Assembly: GCA_016192145.1 (NCBI GenBank)
Contig: JACPUT010000006.1
Coordinates: 62,001 to 126,000, forward strand
Direction of reading: 5' to 3'
Source of the DNA: Acidobacteriota bacterium
GTDB lineage: Bacteria; Acidobacteriota; Holophagae; Holophagales; Holophagaceae
DNA: 64,000 nt
Shown: positions 52,145 to 60,763 of the stretch, piece after piece
Layout: every line of letters begins with the position of its first letter
How positions within the stretch are numbered: position 1 is the first letter of the stretch
Notes under the pieces: model-generated
Databases searched by the model: none
Told to the model about the DNA's origin: nothing
The model's input: only the letters and a program-made list of their open reading frames with translations
Made by a program: the position numbers and the translations under genes

Positions 52145-52364
52145 GGCGCACCTCCTGTGCGCCACCGCTTCGCGGCCGAGCTGCGCTCGGTGGCCCTTCG
52201 CTCCTGCTGCGGCCTCATGGCGTACCCCCTGGGCGCCAGCGCTTCGCGGCCGAGCTGCGCTCGGTGGCCCTTCGCTCCTGCTGCGGCCTCATGGCGCACC
52301 TCCTGTGCGCCACCGCTTCGCGGCCGAGCTGCGCTCGGTGGCCCTCCGCTCCTGCTGCGGCCTC
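52142..52364 (-). repeat. 74-bp tandem triplication between kinase and regulator genes
   Basis: Units start at 52142, 52216 and 52290 on the plus strand, each 74 bases, with a few differences. On the minus strand each runs from (A)TGAGGCCGCAGC to a hairpin GGCGCAC-AGGAG-GTGCGCC and the next ATG. Copies 1 and 3 keep the hairpin intact; copy 2 has changes in it. Two 25-codon mini-ORFs (52292-52215 and 52218-52141) result, each ending at the next ATGA. Confidence 0.93.
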
Positions 52365-53559
52365 ACACCTCCTCCGGAAGCGGCAGCCACAGTTCGGCCA
52401 CGGTGCGATCGGTATCGCGGGCGATGCGGAAGCGGCCCTTGGGCTGGAGCATGGCCAGCCGTTCCTCCAGGTTGCGGTGGCCCATGCCGTGGCCTTGGGC
52501 CTTCGAATCCGTGGCGCCGGTGTTGGCCACGCTCAGGTGGAGCTGACGCCCTTGGCGGGTCGCGGCGATGCGGAGATCCCCGCCTTGGGGGTTCTGGGCG
52601 ATGCCGTGCTTGATGGCGTTTTCGACGAGGGGCATGAGGAGGAGGGGCGGGTAGCGGAGGCCATCCACCCAATCGGGCCATTCCCACGCCACCGTGAGCT
52701 GGGCGCCGAGGCGGATCTTCTCGAGGGTGAGGTAGCTGCGGATGAGCTCGCGTTCGTCCCGGAGGGGCAGCAGGGGCTGGTTCGACTGATGGAGGAGCAG
52801 GCGGAGCATCCGCGTGAGCTCCAGCAGCGCCTCCTCGGCTGCGTCGGGGTCCTCGTGCACGAGCTCCGTGAGTCCACTTAGCGCATTGAAGAGGACGTGG
52901 GGATGCATCTGGGCCTGGAGGGAGGTGGCCCGGGCAGCTTCGGCGAGCCGCTGGAACTTCCGTTCGGAGGATTCACTGCGCTCGCGATCCGCCAGGAACC
53001 AGCCCAGCAGCAGGACGAGGGGCAGGTTCGTGAGGCCCACGGCGAGGGGGCCGGGCCCCTGACCCTGCGCCGGGCCTTGGGCGCGGGGCCCCTGGGGCCG
53101 TGGCCGGAGGGGACGGGGACGATCCCACTCGGGGCGGGGCGGGCGGTCCCACGCCTGGGGGCCCTGGGGCGCGGGCGGCGGGGGTGCCTCCTCCTGGGGC
53201 GGCGCGGGCGCCGAGAGCAGGCCGGAGCGCGGACCCACGGGCACGCCAAGGCCCGCGAGCAGGGCGAGGCTCAGGAGGATCCACGCGGCGTTCCAGGGGA
53301 TGGCCTGAAGGAGGCCCCGGAGGAAGGGGGCCATGGGGGCCTCATCGCCAGTCCACTGCCAGGGCAGGGGTCCCAACAGCAGGGTGCCGATGAGCAGGGC
53401 CAGGGGGATCACCGTTTCGCCGAGGCCGAAGCCCTGGAACGGTACGCCCATGACCGCCCGCATGCCCAGCCACGCGGCGCCGAAGAGCAGGGCGGCGACC
53501 CAGGTGGATCGCCGCTGCAATCGATGGAGCACGGCATTCACAAGGTCCGGGCTGCGCAT
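52363..53559 (-). CDS. LytS-type sensor histidine kinase
   Basis: A 398-residue kinase. About four hydrophobic segments (residues 15-110 and 172-190) are split by a 60-residue Pro/Arg/Gln-rich insert (about 113-172). The His_kinase domain (PF06580) follows with QAQMHPHVLFNALSGL near 218 containing the phospho-His, then a HATPase with LLLMPLVENAIKHGI near 306 and GMGHRNLEERLAML near 360. It pairs with the LytTR regulator downstream. Its TGA stop is the first base block of the 74-bp repeat. Confidence 0.9.
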   Translation of the reverse strand: MRSPDLVNAVLHRLQRRSTWVAALLFGAAWLGMRAVMGVPFQGFGLGETVIPLALLIGTLLLGPLPWQWTGDEAPMAPFLRGLLQAIPWNAAWILLSLALLAGLGVPVGPRSGLLSAPAPPQEEAPPPPAPQGPQAWDRPPRPEWDRPRPLRPRPQGPRAQGPAQGQGPGPLAVGLTNLPLVLLLGWFLADRERSESSERKFQRLAEAARATSLQAQMHPHVLFNALSGLTELVHEDPDAAEEALLELTRMLRLLLHQSNQPLLPLRDERELIRSYLTLEKIRLGAQLTVAWEWPDWVDGLRYPPLLLMPLVENAIKHGIAQNPQGGDLRIAATRQGRQLHLSVANTGATDSKAQGHGMGHRNLEERLAMLQPKGRFRIARDTDRTVAELWLPLPEEV

Positions 53560-53594
53560 TCGGCTCCTGGAGAGGGGTGGCCTACGTTAGCAGG

Positions 53595-54038
53595 TCAGCG
53601 CCGGGGCTCGGGGCGCCCGTCGGGACCGCCCTTGGAGCGGGGGCCGCGCGGGCCTTCGGGCGGGAAGGCGGGCTTCAGCCGGGCTGCCGCCTGGCGTTGC
53701 TCCGGGCGCAGGACCTTGGCGGCTTCGACCAGCAGTGCGTGGGCCGCCAGGGCCTGGGCGCGGTGGGCCTCGGCCTCCCGCGCCAAGGGGGCTTCCAGAT
53801 CGGCAGTGGTGCGGGTGGGATCGCTCAGGGCCTCGCGCAGGGCCTTGCGGGCCTCTTCCCAAGCTTCATGGCGCGCGTGAAGCGCGTCCCGGTGGCTGGC
53901 CAGGAGGGCCTCGAGGGCCTGGCGCTGGTCGGGATCGAGTCCGAGCCGGGGATCCAGCAAAGGGAAGGGCGGAGGGGGAGGGGGAGGGGGAGCCTGCAGG
54001 GACGCGGGGCCTTGGAGGAGGGCGAGGAGGATGGACAT
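53595..54038 (-). CDS. Spy/CpxP-like (heavy-metal sensor-type) periplasmic protein
   Basis: A 147-residue protein with a short hydrophobic N terminus that may be a signal peptide, an eight-proline run, then a helical region with LDPDQRQALEALLASHRDAL near residue 35 and LRPEQRQAAARLKPAF near 109, the LTxxQ-like repeats of Spy/CpxP family chaperones. The C terminus is basic and Pro/Gly-rich. It lies 31 bases after the peroxidase gene and 35 before the kinase gene, so these genes probably form one operon. Confidence 0.72.
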   Translation of the reverse strand: MSILLALLQGPASLQAPPPPPPPPFPLLDPRLGLDPDQRQALEALLASHRDALHARHEAWEEARKALREALSDPTRTTADLEAPLAREAEAHRAQALAAHALLVEAAKVLRPEQRQAAARLKPAFPPEGPRGPRSKGGPDGRPEPRR

Positions 54039-54069
54039 GGGGACTCCTGAGTGAGTGAGGGAGGGAGGG

Positions 54070-55269
54070 TTACTTCTTGAACGGATTGCTGAAGCGGGGA
54101 TCCGTCGCGAGGGCCGGATCCTGGAGGGTCTTCATGAAATCGACGAGGGCGGCCCGATCCGCGGCGCTGAGGTTCAGGCGCTGGGGCAGGCCATTGGGCC
54201 CCCGGAGGCGGGGATCGAGGGCGGGGCCATCCTGGATGCCGTGGTCGTAGTGATCCACCACGGCCTCCAGGGTGGCGAGGGAACCGTTATGCATGTAGGG
54301 ACCGGTGGCGGACACGCCCTTCAAGGAGGGGGATTTGTAGATGTCGGGATCCCCGGCCGTCACGCCGTTGCTCAATGAGTTGGGGGCGAGGGCGAAGGTG
54401 GGGGCGGTGTGGCAGGCGATGCAGCCGGCGCCACCGTCGGCCTTGCCGGTGAAGAAGAGTTGTTGGCCCCGGTTTTCAGAGGCCGTGAAATTCGGCTTGG
54501 GTGCACCCGCGCCCTTCCCCGGCACCGCGGGGTTGTAAGTGAGCGCGGCCCCGTCATCCCAGCGGCTGTGAGTGGAGACCATGCTGCGCACGTACTGGGC
54601 CAGCGCTTTCTGCATGCGGTCTTCGGTGATGGCGGCGTCGCCGTAGACGGCTTTGAACAGCTCGGGATAGTAGGGCAGGGACTGCATTTTGGTGAGCAGG
54701 GCAGAGATGCCGCCGTGGGCCGCGTCGAAGCCCATCTCCACGGAGCTCTGGATGGGCTGGGTGGTCTGAAATTCCAGGCTGGGGGCGCGCTTGTCCCAGA
54801 ACATGGTGCCGGGGGCGTAGAAGCGGGCGTTGTGCAGGCGCATGGCGTGGGCGGCGGTCACCAGGCCGGGGGCGAAGCCCGCACTGAAGGTGGCGCTGTC
54901 GCCCATGCCCAGGGATTGCTGGTGGCAGCTCGCGCAGGAGAGGGTGTCGCTCACGCTGAGGCGGCGGTCGTGGAAGAGCACCCGGCCCAGGGTCGCGCCC
55001 CGGTCCGTGACGACGTTGGTGGGCAGCTGGTTGTCGGTGACCAGCGCCTGGGAGTCGTAGTGCACCGGAAAGGTGGGCTGCGCGTAGTTGGAGAAGGTCG
55101 CCAGGTCGAGGGTGAGGTACTCGGCCACCCCGGGCGCGGTGGCGGCGGAGCTCGCCGGGGTCGATCCCGGGGTCGTGGTGGCTCCCGTTCCCCCGCAGCC
55201 CAGGGCGAGGAGCAACCCGAGGGCGGTCAGCCCGGTGGCCTGGATGGTCTTTCCCGTCGACGAGCCCAT
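54070..55269 (-). CDS. Di-haem cytochrome c peroxidase family lipoprotein
   Basis: A 399-residue protein with a signal and lipobox (LLALGCGG, Cys 25). Two haem c sites are seen: CASCHQQ near residue 112 and CIACHTAP near 275, with GRVLFHDRRLSVSDTLS before the first and SLKGVSATGPYMHNGSLATL near 305 holding a distal Met/His region. CcpA/MauG-like proteins reduce peroxide or modify protein residues. AGGAGG lies before the ATG at 55269. It is first in the peroxidase, Spy-like, LytS, LytTR run. Confidence 0.9.
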   Translation of the reverse strand: MGSSTGKTIQATGLTALGLLLALGCGGTGATTTPGSTPASSAATAPGVAEYLTLDLATFSNYAQPTFPVHYDSQALVTDNQLPTNVVTDRGATLGRVLFHDRRLSVSDTLSCASCHQQSLGMGDSATFSAGFAPGLVTAAHAMRLHNARFYAPGTMFWDKRAPSLEFQTTQPIQSSVEMGFDAAHGGISALLTKMQSLPYYPELFKAVYGDAAITEDRMQKALAQYVRSMVSTHSRWDDGAALTYNPAVPGKGAGAPKPNFTASENRGQQLFFTGKADGGAGCIACHTAPTFALAPNSLSNGVTAGDPDIYKSPSLKGVSATGPYMHNGSLATLEAVVDHYDHGIQDGPALDPRLRGPNGLPQRLNLSAADRAALVDFMKTLQDPALATDPRFSNPFKK

Positions 55270-55404
55270 GGGCGCCTCCTGAGGGGGGCCGTGGGGCCCG
55301 CGCACAGGTCAAGGATCGGAAGGGGGACGGGAAGGTTGGGGGCTCCGTTCCCGATGGCGGGGGGGAAGGGCTGAACTGCAGGTGGGTGGGGCTCGATGGC
55401 GGAG

Positions 55405-55534
55405 ATGGTGATCGATGGGAGGCTCCATCTCCGCGAGCGCAGCGAGTAGGAGCCATGCGCGAGCATGGTGATCGATGGGAGGCTCCATCTCCGCGAGCGC
55501 AGCGAGTGGGAGCCATGCGCGAGCATGGTGATCG
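55405..55534. repeat. 60-bp tandem repeat
   Basis: Two full copies and a partial third of a 60-base unit that starts ATGGTGATCGATGGGAGGCT. It holds GGAGATGG/CCATCTCC and CATGCGCGAGCATG inverted repeats. Copies differ at about two positions (AGTAGG/AGTGGG). The period is a multiple of three, which gives spurious repeated reading frames. Confidence 0.9.
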
Positions 55535-55622
55535 ATGGAGGAGCCGTAACGAAACAGGCCGCGCTGGGCGCGGAAGAAGAGGTGAGCAGCTGGAGGCACG
55601 CGCCGGCCTGCGGCCGGCATAA

Positions 55623-55677
55623 GGGACCGTAACGAATCAGGCCGCGCCAAGCGCGGCCTGATTCGCAACGGTCCCTA
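55623..55677. repeat. Long inverted repeat downstream of recA
   Basis: Arms of about 26 bases, beginning AGGGACCGTAACGAATCAGG and ending GATTCGCAACGGTCCCT, fold around a CAA tip with one unpaired base. A half copy (CCGTAACGAAACAGGCCGCG) lies at about 55545-55565. Confidence 0.88.
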
Positions 55678-55684
55678 AAAAAAC

Positions 55685-55710
55685 AGCGGGGGGATCGCTC
55701 CCCCCGCTGC
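55685..55710 (-). terminator. recA terminator
   Basis: CAGCGGGGGG/CCCCCCGCTG 10-bp stem with a 6-base loop; on the minus strand it is followed by seven T. Confidence 0.92.
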
Positions 55711-55750
55711 CATTGCCCACCCCTTCCACAGAGCGCAGCAATGAGCTTGG

Positions 55751-56821
55751 TCAGGCCCCGACGGCCTTCAAACCGATCTTTTCCCGGATCTGGATTTCGA
55801 TTTCCTCCGCCAGCTCGGGGTTGTCCCCGAGGAGCTTCTTCACGTTCTCGGCGCCCTGGCCCAGGCGGCTGTCCTTGTAGGAGTACCAGGAACCGCTCTT
55901 TTGGATGATCTCCAGCTGGGTGCCCAGTTCGATGATCTCGCCCAGGCGGCTGATGCCTTCGCCGTACATGATGTCGAAGGTCGCGATCTTGAGGGGCGGG
56001 GCCACCTTGTTCTTGACGACCTTGACCTTGGTCTTCTTGCCGATGACGGAGGAATCCTCGTCCTTGGCGGCGACCAGGGGGTCGTTGGTGTTGCCCTTGA
56101 TGCTCTGGATGGAGCGGACGTCCAGGCGCACCGAGGCGTAGAACTTGAGGGCGTTGCCGCCGGTGGTCGTTTCGGGGTTGCCGAACATGACGCCGATCTT
56201 CATGCGGATCTGGTTGATGAAGATGAGGCAGGTGTTCGTCTTGCTGATGGTGCTGGTCATCTTGCGCAGGGCCTGGCTCATGAGCCGGGCCTGGAGGCCC
56301 ACGTGGCTGTCGCCCATCTCGCCGTCGATTTCCGCCTTGGGCACGAGGGCCGCCACGGAGTCGATGACGATGATGTCCAGGGCGCCGCTTCGCACGAGCT
56401 GGTCGGCGATCTCCAGGGCCTGTTCGCCGCTATCGGGCTGGCTGATGAAGAGGTTGTCGATATCCACGCCCAGCTTGCGGGCGTACTCGGGATCCAGGGC
56501 GTGCTCGGCGTCGATGTAGGCGGCGAGGCCGCCCTTCTTCTGGGCCTGGGCCACGGCGTGGAGGGCCAGGGTGGTCTTACCGGAGGATTCGGGGCCGTAG
56601 ATCTCCACGACCCGGCCCTTGGGGAGGCCGCCCACGCCCAGGGCGCTGTCCAGGGAGATGGAGCCGGTGGAGATGACCTCGATGCCCTCGGCACCGTTCA
56701 TCCGATCGCCGAGCTTCATGATGGAGCCCTTGCCGAAGGACCGTTCGATATCGGCGAGGGTCCGGCTCAGGACCTTGAGGCGTTCGTCTTGCTCAGTGGC
56801 GTTGGTGACGGCGGGGGGCAC
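55751..56821 (-). CDS. recA: Recombinase A
   Basis: A 356-residue RecA. Walker [10 protein letters not shown] near residue 72, Walker [18 protein letters not shown] near 145, the L2-adjacent [22 protein letters not shown] near 192 and the DNA-binding [14 protein letters not shown] near 224. It promotes strand exchange and LexA cleavage. The start is GTG at 56821 with GGAGGAAAC just upstream. No clear SOS box was found upstream by eye. Confidence 0.97.
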   Translation of the reverse strand: MPPAVTNATEQDERLKVLSRTLADIERSFGKGSIMKLGDRMNGAEGIEVISTGSISLDSALGVGGLPKGRVVEIYGPESSGKTTLALHAVAQAQKKGGLAAYIDAEHALDPEYARKLGVDIDNLFISQPDSGEQALEIADQLVRSGALDIIVIDSVAALVPKAEIDGEMGDSHVGLQARLMSQALRKMTSTISKTNTCLIFINQIRMKIGVMFGNPETTTGGNALKFYASVRLDVRSIQSIKGNTNDPLVAAKDEDSSVIGKKTKVKVVKNKVAPPLKIATFDIMYGEGISRLGEIIELGTQLEIIQKSGSWYSYKDSRLGQGAENVKKLLGDNPELAEEIEIQIREKIGLKAVGA

Positions 56822-57077
56822 GTTTCCTCCGGGAAGGGGTCTCCCGAGTATGAGGGCAAAGGCGAAAAAAACAAGAAAATCTTTCCGCCCCCGGGGAGAG
56901 CCATTCTAGGCCCCTGGGGGCGGGGTTGGACCTCAAAATTTTCGGACGGGAGGGTGTTCAAAAATGGTCAAAAATTATATAAGTATTTTAAAAACAACAA
57001 ATTGATGAATAGCACCAAGCAAAGGTTCCCTTCCCTGGCGCCGATGAGGTGGGTGTCCCCCGAGGATCCCCCTGTCC

Positions 57078-59477
57078 ATGCACCCCCTATTGGAGCGCCA
57101 CATCGAAGCCCTGCGGGCGGCTGGGACTCTCCCCGAGGGTCCGGCCTGGCAGGCCTTCCTGGATTCGGTGGAGGAACTCGCCCAGCGCACGGACCCGTCG
57201 GTGGGTCTCGATGCGGGCAAGTTGCGCTCCCTGGTGGATCACCTCCGCTCCGTGATCTTCCAGATCGATCGGGAGGGCAACTGGTCCTACCTCAACAAGG
57301 CCTGGACCGAGGCCATGGGGTACTCCCTCGATGAGAGCCTGGGCACCCCCTACCTGGAATACTTCCACCCCAACGACACCACCTCCTACCTGAACCTCCT
57401 GACCTACGCCATGGAGACGGGGCAGCGGGAGGTGCAAGGGGAGCTGCGCATGCTGGCCAAGGACGGCAGCCTCCGCTGGATGGAGCTCTTCCAGCGGGTG
57501 ACCCAGGATGAGCACGGCACCATCGTGGGGGTGTCGGGCACCCTGCACGACGTCACCGAGCGCAAGCAGGCCGAGTGGGTGCTGCGCACGGCCACCACCC
57601 GGTTGCGCACCCTCATCGAGCACATGCGGGCGGGCATCCTCGTGGAGACCCAGGAGGGCCGCATCGCCCTCATCAACGAGGAGTTCTGCCAGATCTTCCA
57701 GGTGCCCGTGCCGGCCCACCTCCTCGTGGATACGGACTCCCAGGAGCTCTTCGAGGAGTGCCGCCCCCTCCTGCCCAAGGCGGAAGCGGCCCAGCGCCGC
57801 CACGGGGAGATCCGCGATCAGAAGGGCACCCTCCACGGCGAGGAGCTGCCGCTTTCGGATGGCCGCGTGCTGAGCATGGACGCCATCCCCATCATGGTGG
57901 GCGAGGATTACCTGGGCCACCTCTGGATGTTCCACGACATCACGGAGCGCAAGGCCTGGGAGGCCAAGCTGGAGCAGGCCAACGCCGAGCTGGCCGTGGC
58001 GAGGGATCGGGCCGTGGCGGGCTCCAACCTCAAGAGCGAGTTCCTCGCCAACATGAGCCACGAGATCCGCACCCCCATGAACGGCATCATCGGGATGACG
58101 AACCTGCTCCTGGACACGCCCCTCAACGTCGAGCAGATGCAGTATGCGGAAACGGTGCGCAGCTGCGGCGACGCCCTCCTCCTCCTCATCAACGACATCC
58201 TCGATTTCTCCAAGATCGAGGCGGGCAAGCTCATGCTGGAGGCCATCGACTACAACGTGGGCAGCGTGCTGGAGGACACCCTCGCCGTGGTGGGCGTGAA
58301 GGCCTTCCACAAGGGCGTGGAGCTGGGCTCGCTCATCGCGCCGGGCACGCCCTTGGACGTGGTGGGCGATCCCGTCCGCCTCCGTCAGATCCTCACCAAC
58401 CTGGTGGACAACGCCATCAAGTTCACGGAGAAGGGCGGGGTGCAGGTCCGCCTCTCCGCCCAGGAGATGGGCGCGGACGAGGTGCACCTCCGCTTCGAGA
58501 TCCAGGATTCGGGTGTTGGCATGCGGCCCGATGTCAGCGCCAAGCTGTTCAGCTCCTTCTTCCAGGGCGACGCCTCCACCACCCGCAAGTACGGCGGCAC
58601 CGGCCTGGGGCTCGCCATCTGCCGCCGCCTGGCGGAGATGCAGGGGGGGGCCATCGGCGTGGATAGCGAGGTGGGGAAGGGCAGCACCTTCTGGTTCACC
58701 CTCCGCCTCAAGCGCCGGATTTCGGCCGGGGCCAAGCCCGCGCCGCGATCCGTGGTGCTGGCGGGGGTGGGGGCCCTCACCTCCGAGCTCCTCCGGCAGC
58801 AGCTCGAGGGGTGGGGATGCCGGGTGACAGCCCTTGAATCGCCGGGCGCCGCCGTTCCCGCCGCGGATCTGGTGCTGTACGGGAACCGGGCCTTCGAAGC
58901 CCAGCGCCTCCCGGGCGCCCGTTGGGTACTCCTCCACCCCCTCTATGACAACGAGCTGAGGGATGGCGCCCGAGCCGCGGGCATCGCCGAATCCCTCAGC
59001 TCCCCCGTGCGGGCCAGCCAGCTGGCCCGGCTCCTCGAGGGGCCCCTCGCGGCGGACGCTCCCTTGGCCGTGGCCAAGGGGCCCGTGGAGAAACGCGAGT
59101 TGAAGGTGCTTCTGGCCGAAGACAACCTCGTGAACCAGAAAGTGGCCCTCAAGATCCTCGAGAAGTTCGGCCTCCACGCCGAGGTGGCGGCCACCGGCCA
59201 GGAAGCCCTGGATCGCCTGGATCGCACCCCCTACGATCTGATCTTCATGGATTGCCAGATGCCCGAGATGGATGGATTTGAAGCCACGCGCCTCATCCGC
59301 AGCCGGGAAATCGGCCACGTGCCCATCATCGCCATGACGGCCAACGCCATGGTGGGCGACCGGGAGCGCTGCTTGGATGCCGGAATGGACGACTACATCT
59401 CCAAACCCGTGCGGGTGGAGGCCGTCCAGGGAGCTCTGGAGCGATGGCTTCCGAGTGCCGTGGGGGAGCTGGAATGA
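57078..59477 (+). CDS. Soluble PAS-PAS hybrid histidine kinase (BarA-like)
   Basis: A 799-residue kinase without membrane segments. PAS domains are at about 55-165 (SVIFQIDREGNWSYLNKAW) and 175-290. HisKA with NMSHEIRTPMNGIIGM near 325 and a HATPase (ILTNLVDNAIKFTEKGG, GTGLGLAICRRL) follow. A degenerate receiver-like segment at about 555-655 lacks the phospho-Asp; a true receiver is at about 675-795 (VLLAEDNLVNQKV; Asp in FMDCQMPEMDGFEA). Its TGA overlaps the ATG of the next gene (ATGA), so the two are translated together. Confidence 0.93.
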   Translation: MHPLLERHIEALRAAGTLPEGPAWQAFLDSVEELAQRTDPSVGLDAGKLRSLVDHLRSVIFQIDREGNWSYLNKAWTEAMGYSLDESLGTPYLEYFHPNDTTSYLNLLTYAMETGQREVQGELRMLAKDGSLRWMELFQRVTQDEHGTIVGVSGTLHDVTERKQAEWVLRTATTRLRTLIEHMRAGILVETQEGRIALINEEFCQIFQVPVPAHLLVDTDSQELFEECRPLLPKAEAAQRRHGEIRDQKGTLHGEELPLSDGRVLSMDAIPIMVGEDYLGHLWMFHDITERKAWEAKLEQANAELAVARDRAVAGSNLKSEFLANMSHEIRTPMNGIIGMTNLLLDTPLNVEQMQYAETVRSCGDALLLLINDILDFSKIEAGKLMLEAIDYNVGSVLEDTLAVVGVKAFHKGVELGSLIAPGTPLDVVGDPVRLRQILTNLVDNAIKFTEKGGVQVRLSAQEMGADEVHLRFEIQDSGVGMRPDVSAKLFSSFFQGDASTTRKYGGTGLGLAICRRLAEMQGGAIGVDSEVGKGSTFWFTLRLKRRISAGAKPAPRSVVLAGVGALTSELLRQQLEGWGCRVTALESPGAAVPAADLVLYGNRAFEAQRLPGARWVLLHPLYDNELRDGARAAGIAESLSSPVRASQLARLLEGPLAADAPLAVAKGPVEKRELKVLLAEDNLVNQKVALKILEKFGLHAEVAATGQEALDRLDRTPYDLIFMDCQMPEMDGFEATRLIRSREIGHVPIIAMTANAMVGDRERCLDAGMDDYISKPVRVEAVQGALERWLPSAVGELE

Positions 59478-60634
59478 GCAGCACCAACCTGGAAGATGCC
59501 CAGGCCATCCGGATGGTGCTTCAGCGCCTGATCCTGGCCGGCGGCAAGGTGGGGATGGCCTATCAGAGCCAGCGCGCCGAGTTCCCCGTCCACCTGGAGG
59601 ACGGCGCCCGCCTGTCGCTGAAGATGAGCGCGGAGGAGATCCAGAAGTGGGCCCTCAAGGCCGGGGAGAGCGTGAGTCTCCGCTTGGAGGATCGGGGGCT
59701 CAAATACGAATCCGTCACGGCCTTCCAGGCGCCCGTCAACCTGGATGGGGTGGAGGTCGCGAGCCTCGTCATTCCCCGGGTGCTTCGGCGGGCGGATGCG
59801 CACCGCATGGCGGCCTTCATTCCGGAACCCTCCACCCGGGCGGCCTTCACCAATGCCCGGGGCGGCCTCTTCGATGGCTCCGTGAAGAGCTTCGGGCTGG
59901 AGGGCCTGGAGCTGGCCCTGAGGGACCCCAAGCAGAACATCCAGGAGGCCTTCCGCATGGGCGAGCAGAGCCTCGTCGATGTCCGCCTCACCGAGACCTT
60001 GCAGTTGAAGGCCAAGACCACCGTCGCCTACTTCGGCGAGGATTACGTCGGCTTGAAACTGAACAAGGACAACGATCCCCGGCTGCTCAACCAGTACCAG
60101 GCCTGGCTCCAGGAACAGGAGCGCATGCAGGCCCAGAAGGACAGCTCGGACTTCAATCCCGAGGGCGTCGTGGCGCCCATGGTGCGGGCCAACCAGGCGG
60201 CCGTGCTACCCAAGCTGCGGATCCTCGTGGACAAGACGCCCATGCTGATCCTCCTCACGGAGAAGGCGGACTTCGCCCAGCGCATGGGCGAGGCCCTGGG
60301 CCGGAAATATGGCCTCGCCCACTTGGACTACGTGAAGGGCCCCCTCAAGGCCCAGCTGGGCGAGCTGGCCACGGAAGAGAAGCCCTGGGGCGGCGCCTGC
60401 CTCCTGCTGCTGCACAACCAGCTCCGCCTCACGAGCCCCCTGGAACTCTGCCGCCAGGTGCTGGAGAAGGAGAAGTGCTCCCTGCCCGTGCTCCTCCTGG
60501 GCACGGAGGAGGATGCGGACAAGAAGCGCCACCGCGCCCTCGAAGCGGGCGCCGTGGACTACCTCGTCGTGGAACCCTTCAAGGTGCTGCAGGTGCTGCG
60601 CAAGGTGGACGAGATGGTGGCGCTGACGCAGTAG
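59474..60634 (+). CDS. PilZ-like protein with C-terminal receiver-like domain
   Basis: A 386-residue protein. The N-terminal region resembles YcgR/PilZ: beta-rich residues 1-95, then VIPRVLRRADAHRMAAFIPE with an RxxxR-like motif near 102 and DGSVKSFGLEGLEL near 133 in place of the [D/N]xSxxG motif. The C-terminal part (about 255-385: PKLRILVDKTPMLILLTEK, HRALEAGAVDYLVVEPFKV) has the shape of a receiver, with a Pro/Lys-type end, but the phospho-Asp is not obvious. A c-di-GMP effector role is inferred. It is coupled to the upstream hybrid kinase by ATGA overlap. Confidence 0.65.
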   Translation: MSSTNLEDAQAIRMVLQRLILAGGKVGMAYQSQRAEFPVHLEDGARLSLKMSAEEIQKWALKAGESVSLRLEDRGLKYESVTAFQAPVNLDGVEVASLVIPRVLRRADAHRMAAFIPEPSTRAAFTNARGGLFDGSVKSFGLEGLELALRDPKQNIQEAFRMGEQSLVDVRLTETLQLKAKTTVAYFGEDYVGLKLNKDNDPRLLNQYQAWLQEQERMQAQKDSSDFNPEGVVAPMVRANQAAVLPKLRILVDKTPMLILLTEKADFAQRMGEALGRKYGLAHLDYVKGPLKAQLGELATEEKPWGGACLLLLHNQLRLTSPLELCRQVLEKEKCSLPVLLLGTEEDADKKRHRALEAGAVDYLVVEPFKVLQVLRKVDEMVALTQ

Positions 60635-60642
60635 GGTCCAGG

Positions 60643-60755
60643 ACTCTTGGCTCTTGGCTCTTGGCTTTGGGCTCTGGCTCGATGCGACCCACAGGGGCGG
60701 AAGGGCTCGGGTGGGTCGGCGGCAGCAGGAGCCCAGAGCCTAAAGCCTAAAGCCC
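60643..60755. repeat. GGCTCTG-type heptad inverted repeat
   Basis: Left arm 60643-60680 (CTCTTGG x3, CTTTGGG, CTCTGGC) and right arm 60728-60755 (AGCCCAG, AGCCTAA units). The loop includes CGACCCAC and GTGGGTCG, shared with the element at 44.9 kb. It lies between convergent genes. Confidence 0.9.
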
Positions 60756-60763
60756 TGCTGCGC

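Larger units (their letters stand above)
55270..55750. other. Gene-free stretch between the peroxidase gene and recA
   Basis: The 481 bases contain a 60-bp tandem repeat (about 55405-55534), a long perfect-looking inverted repeat (55623-55677), and the recA terminator. Reading frames here encode only repeated Arg/His/Ser-rich peptides and are not credible genes. Confidence 0.7.

Noticed and set aside
52142-55534. Possible CRISPR-like arrays (74-bp and 60-bp repeats)
   Set aside because: Repeats abut directly without variable spacers and no cas genes are present.
55309-55668. Reading frame with repeated SLRSRRWSLPSIT-like peptides
   Set aside because: It is produced by the 60-bp tandem repeat whose period is a multiple of three; no ribosome site or homology.
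56822-57077. Hidden gene or SOS box upstream of recA
   Set aside because: The 256 bases are partly AT-rich but show no coding frame and no recognisable LexA palindrome by eye.
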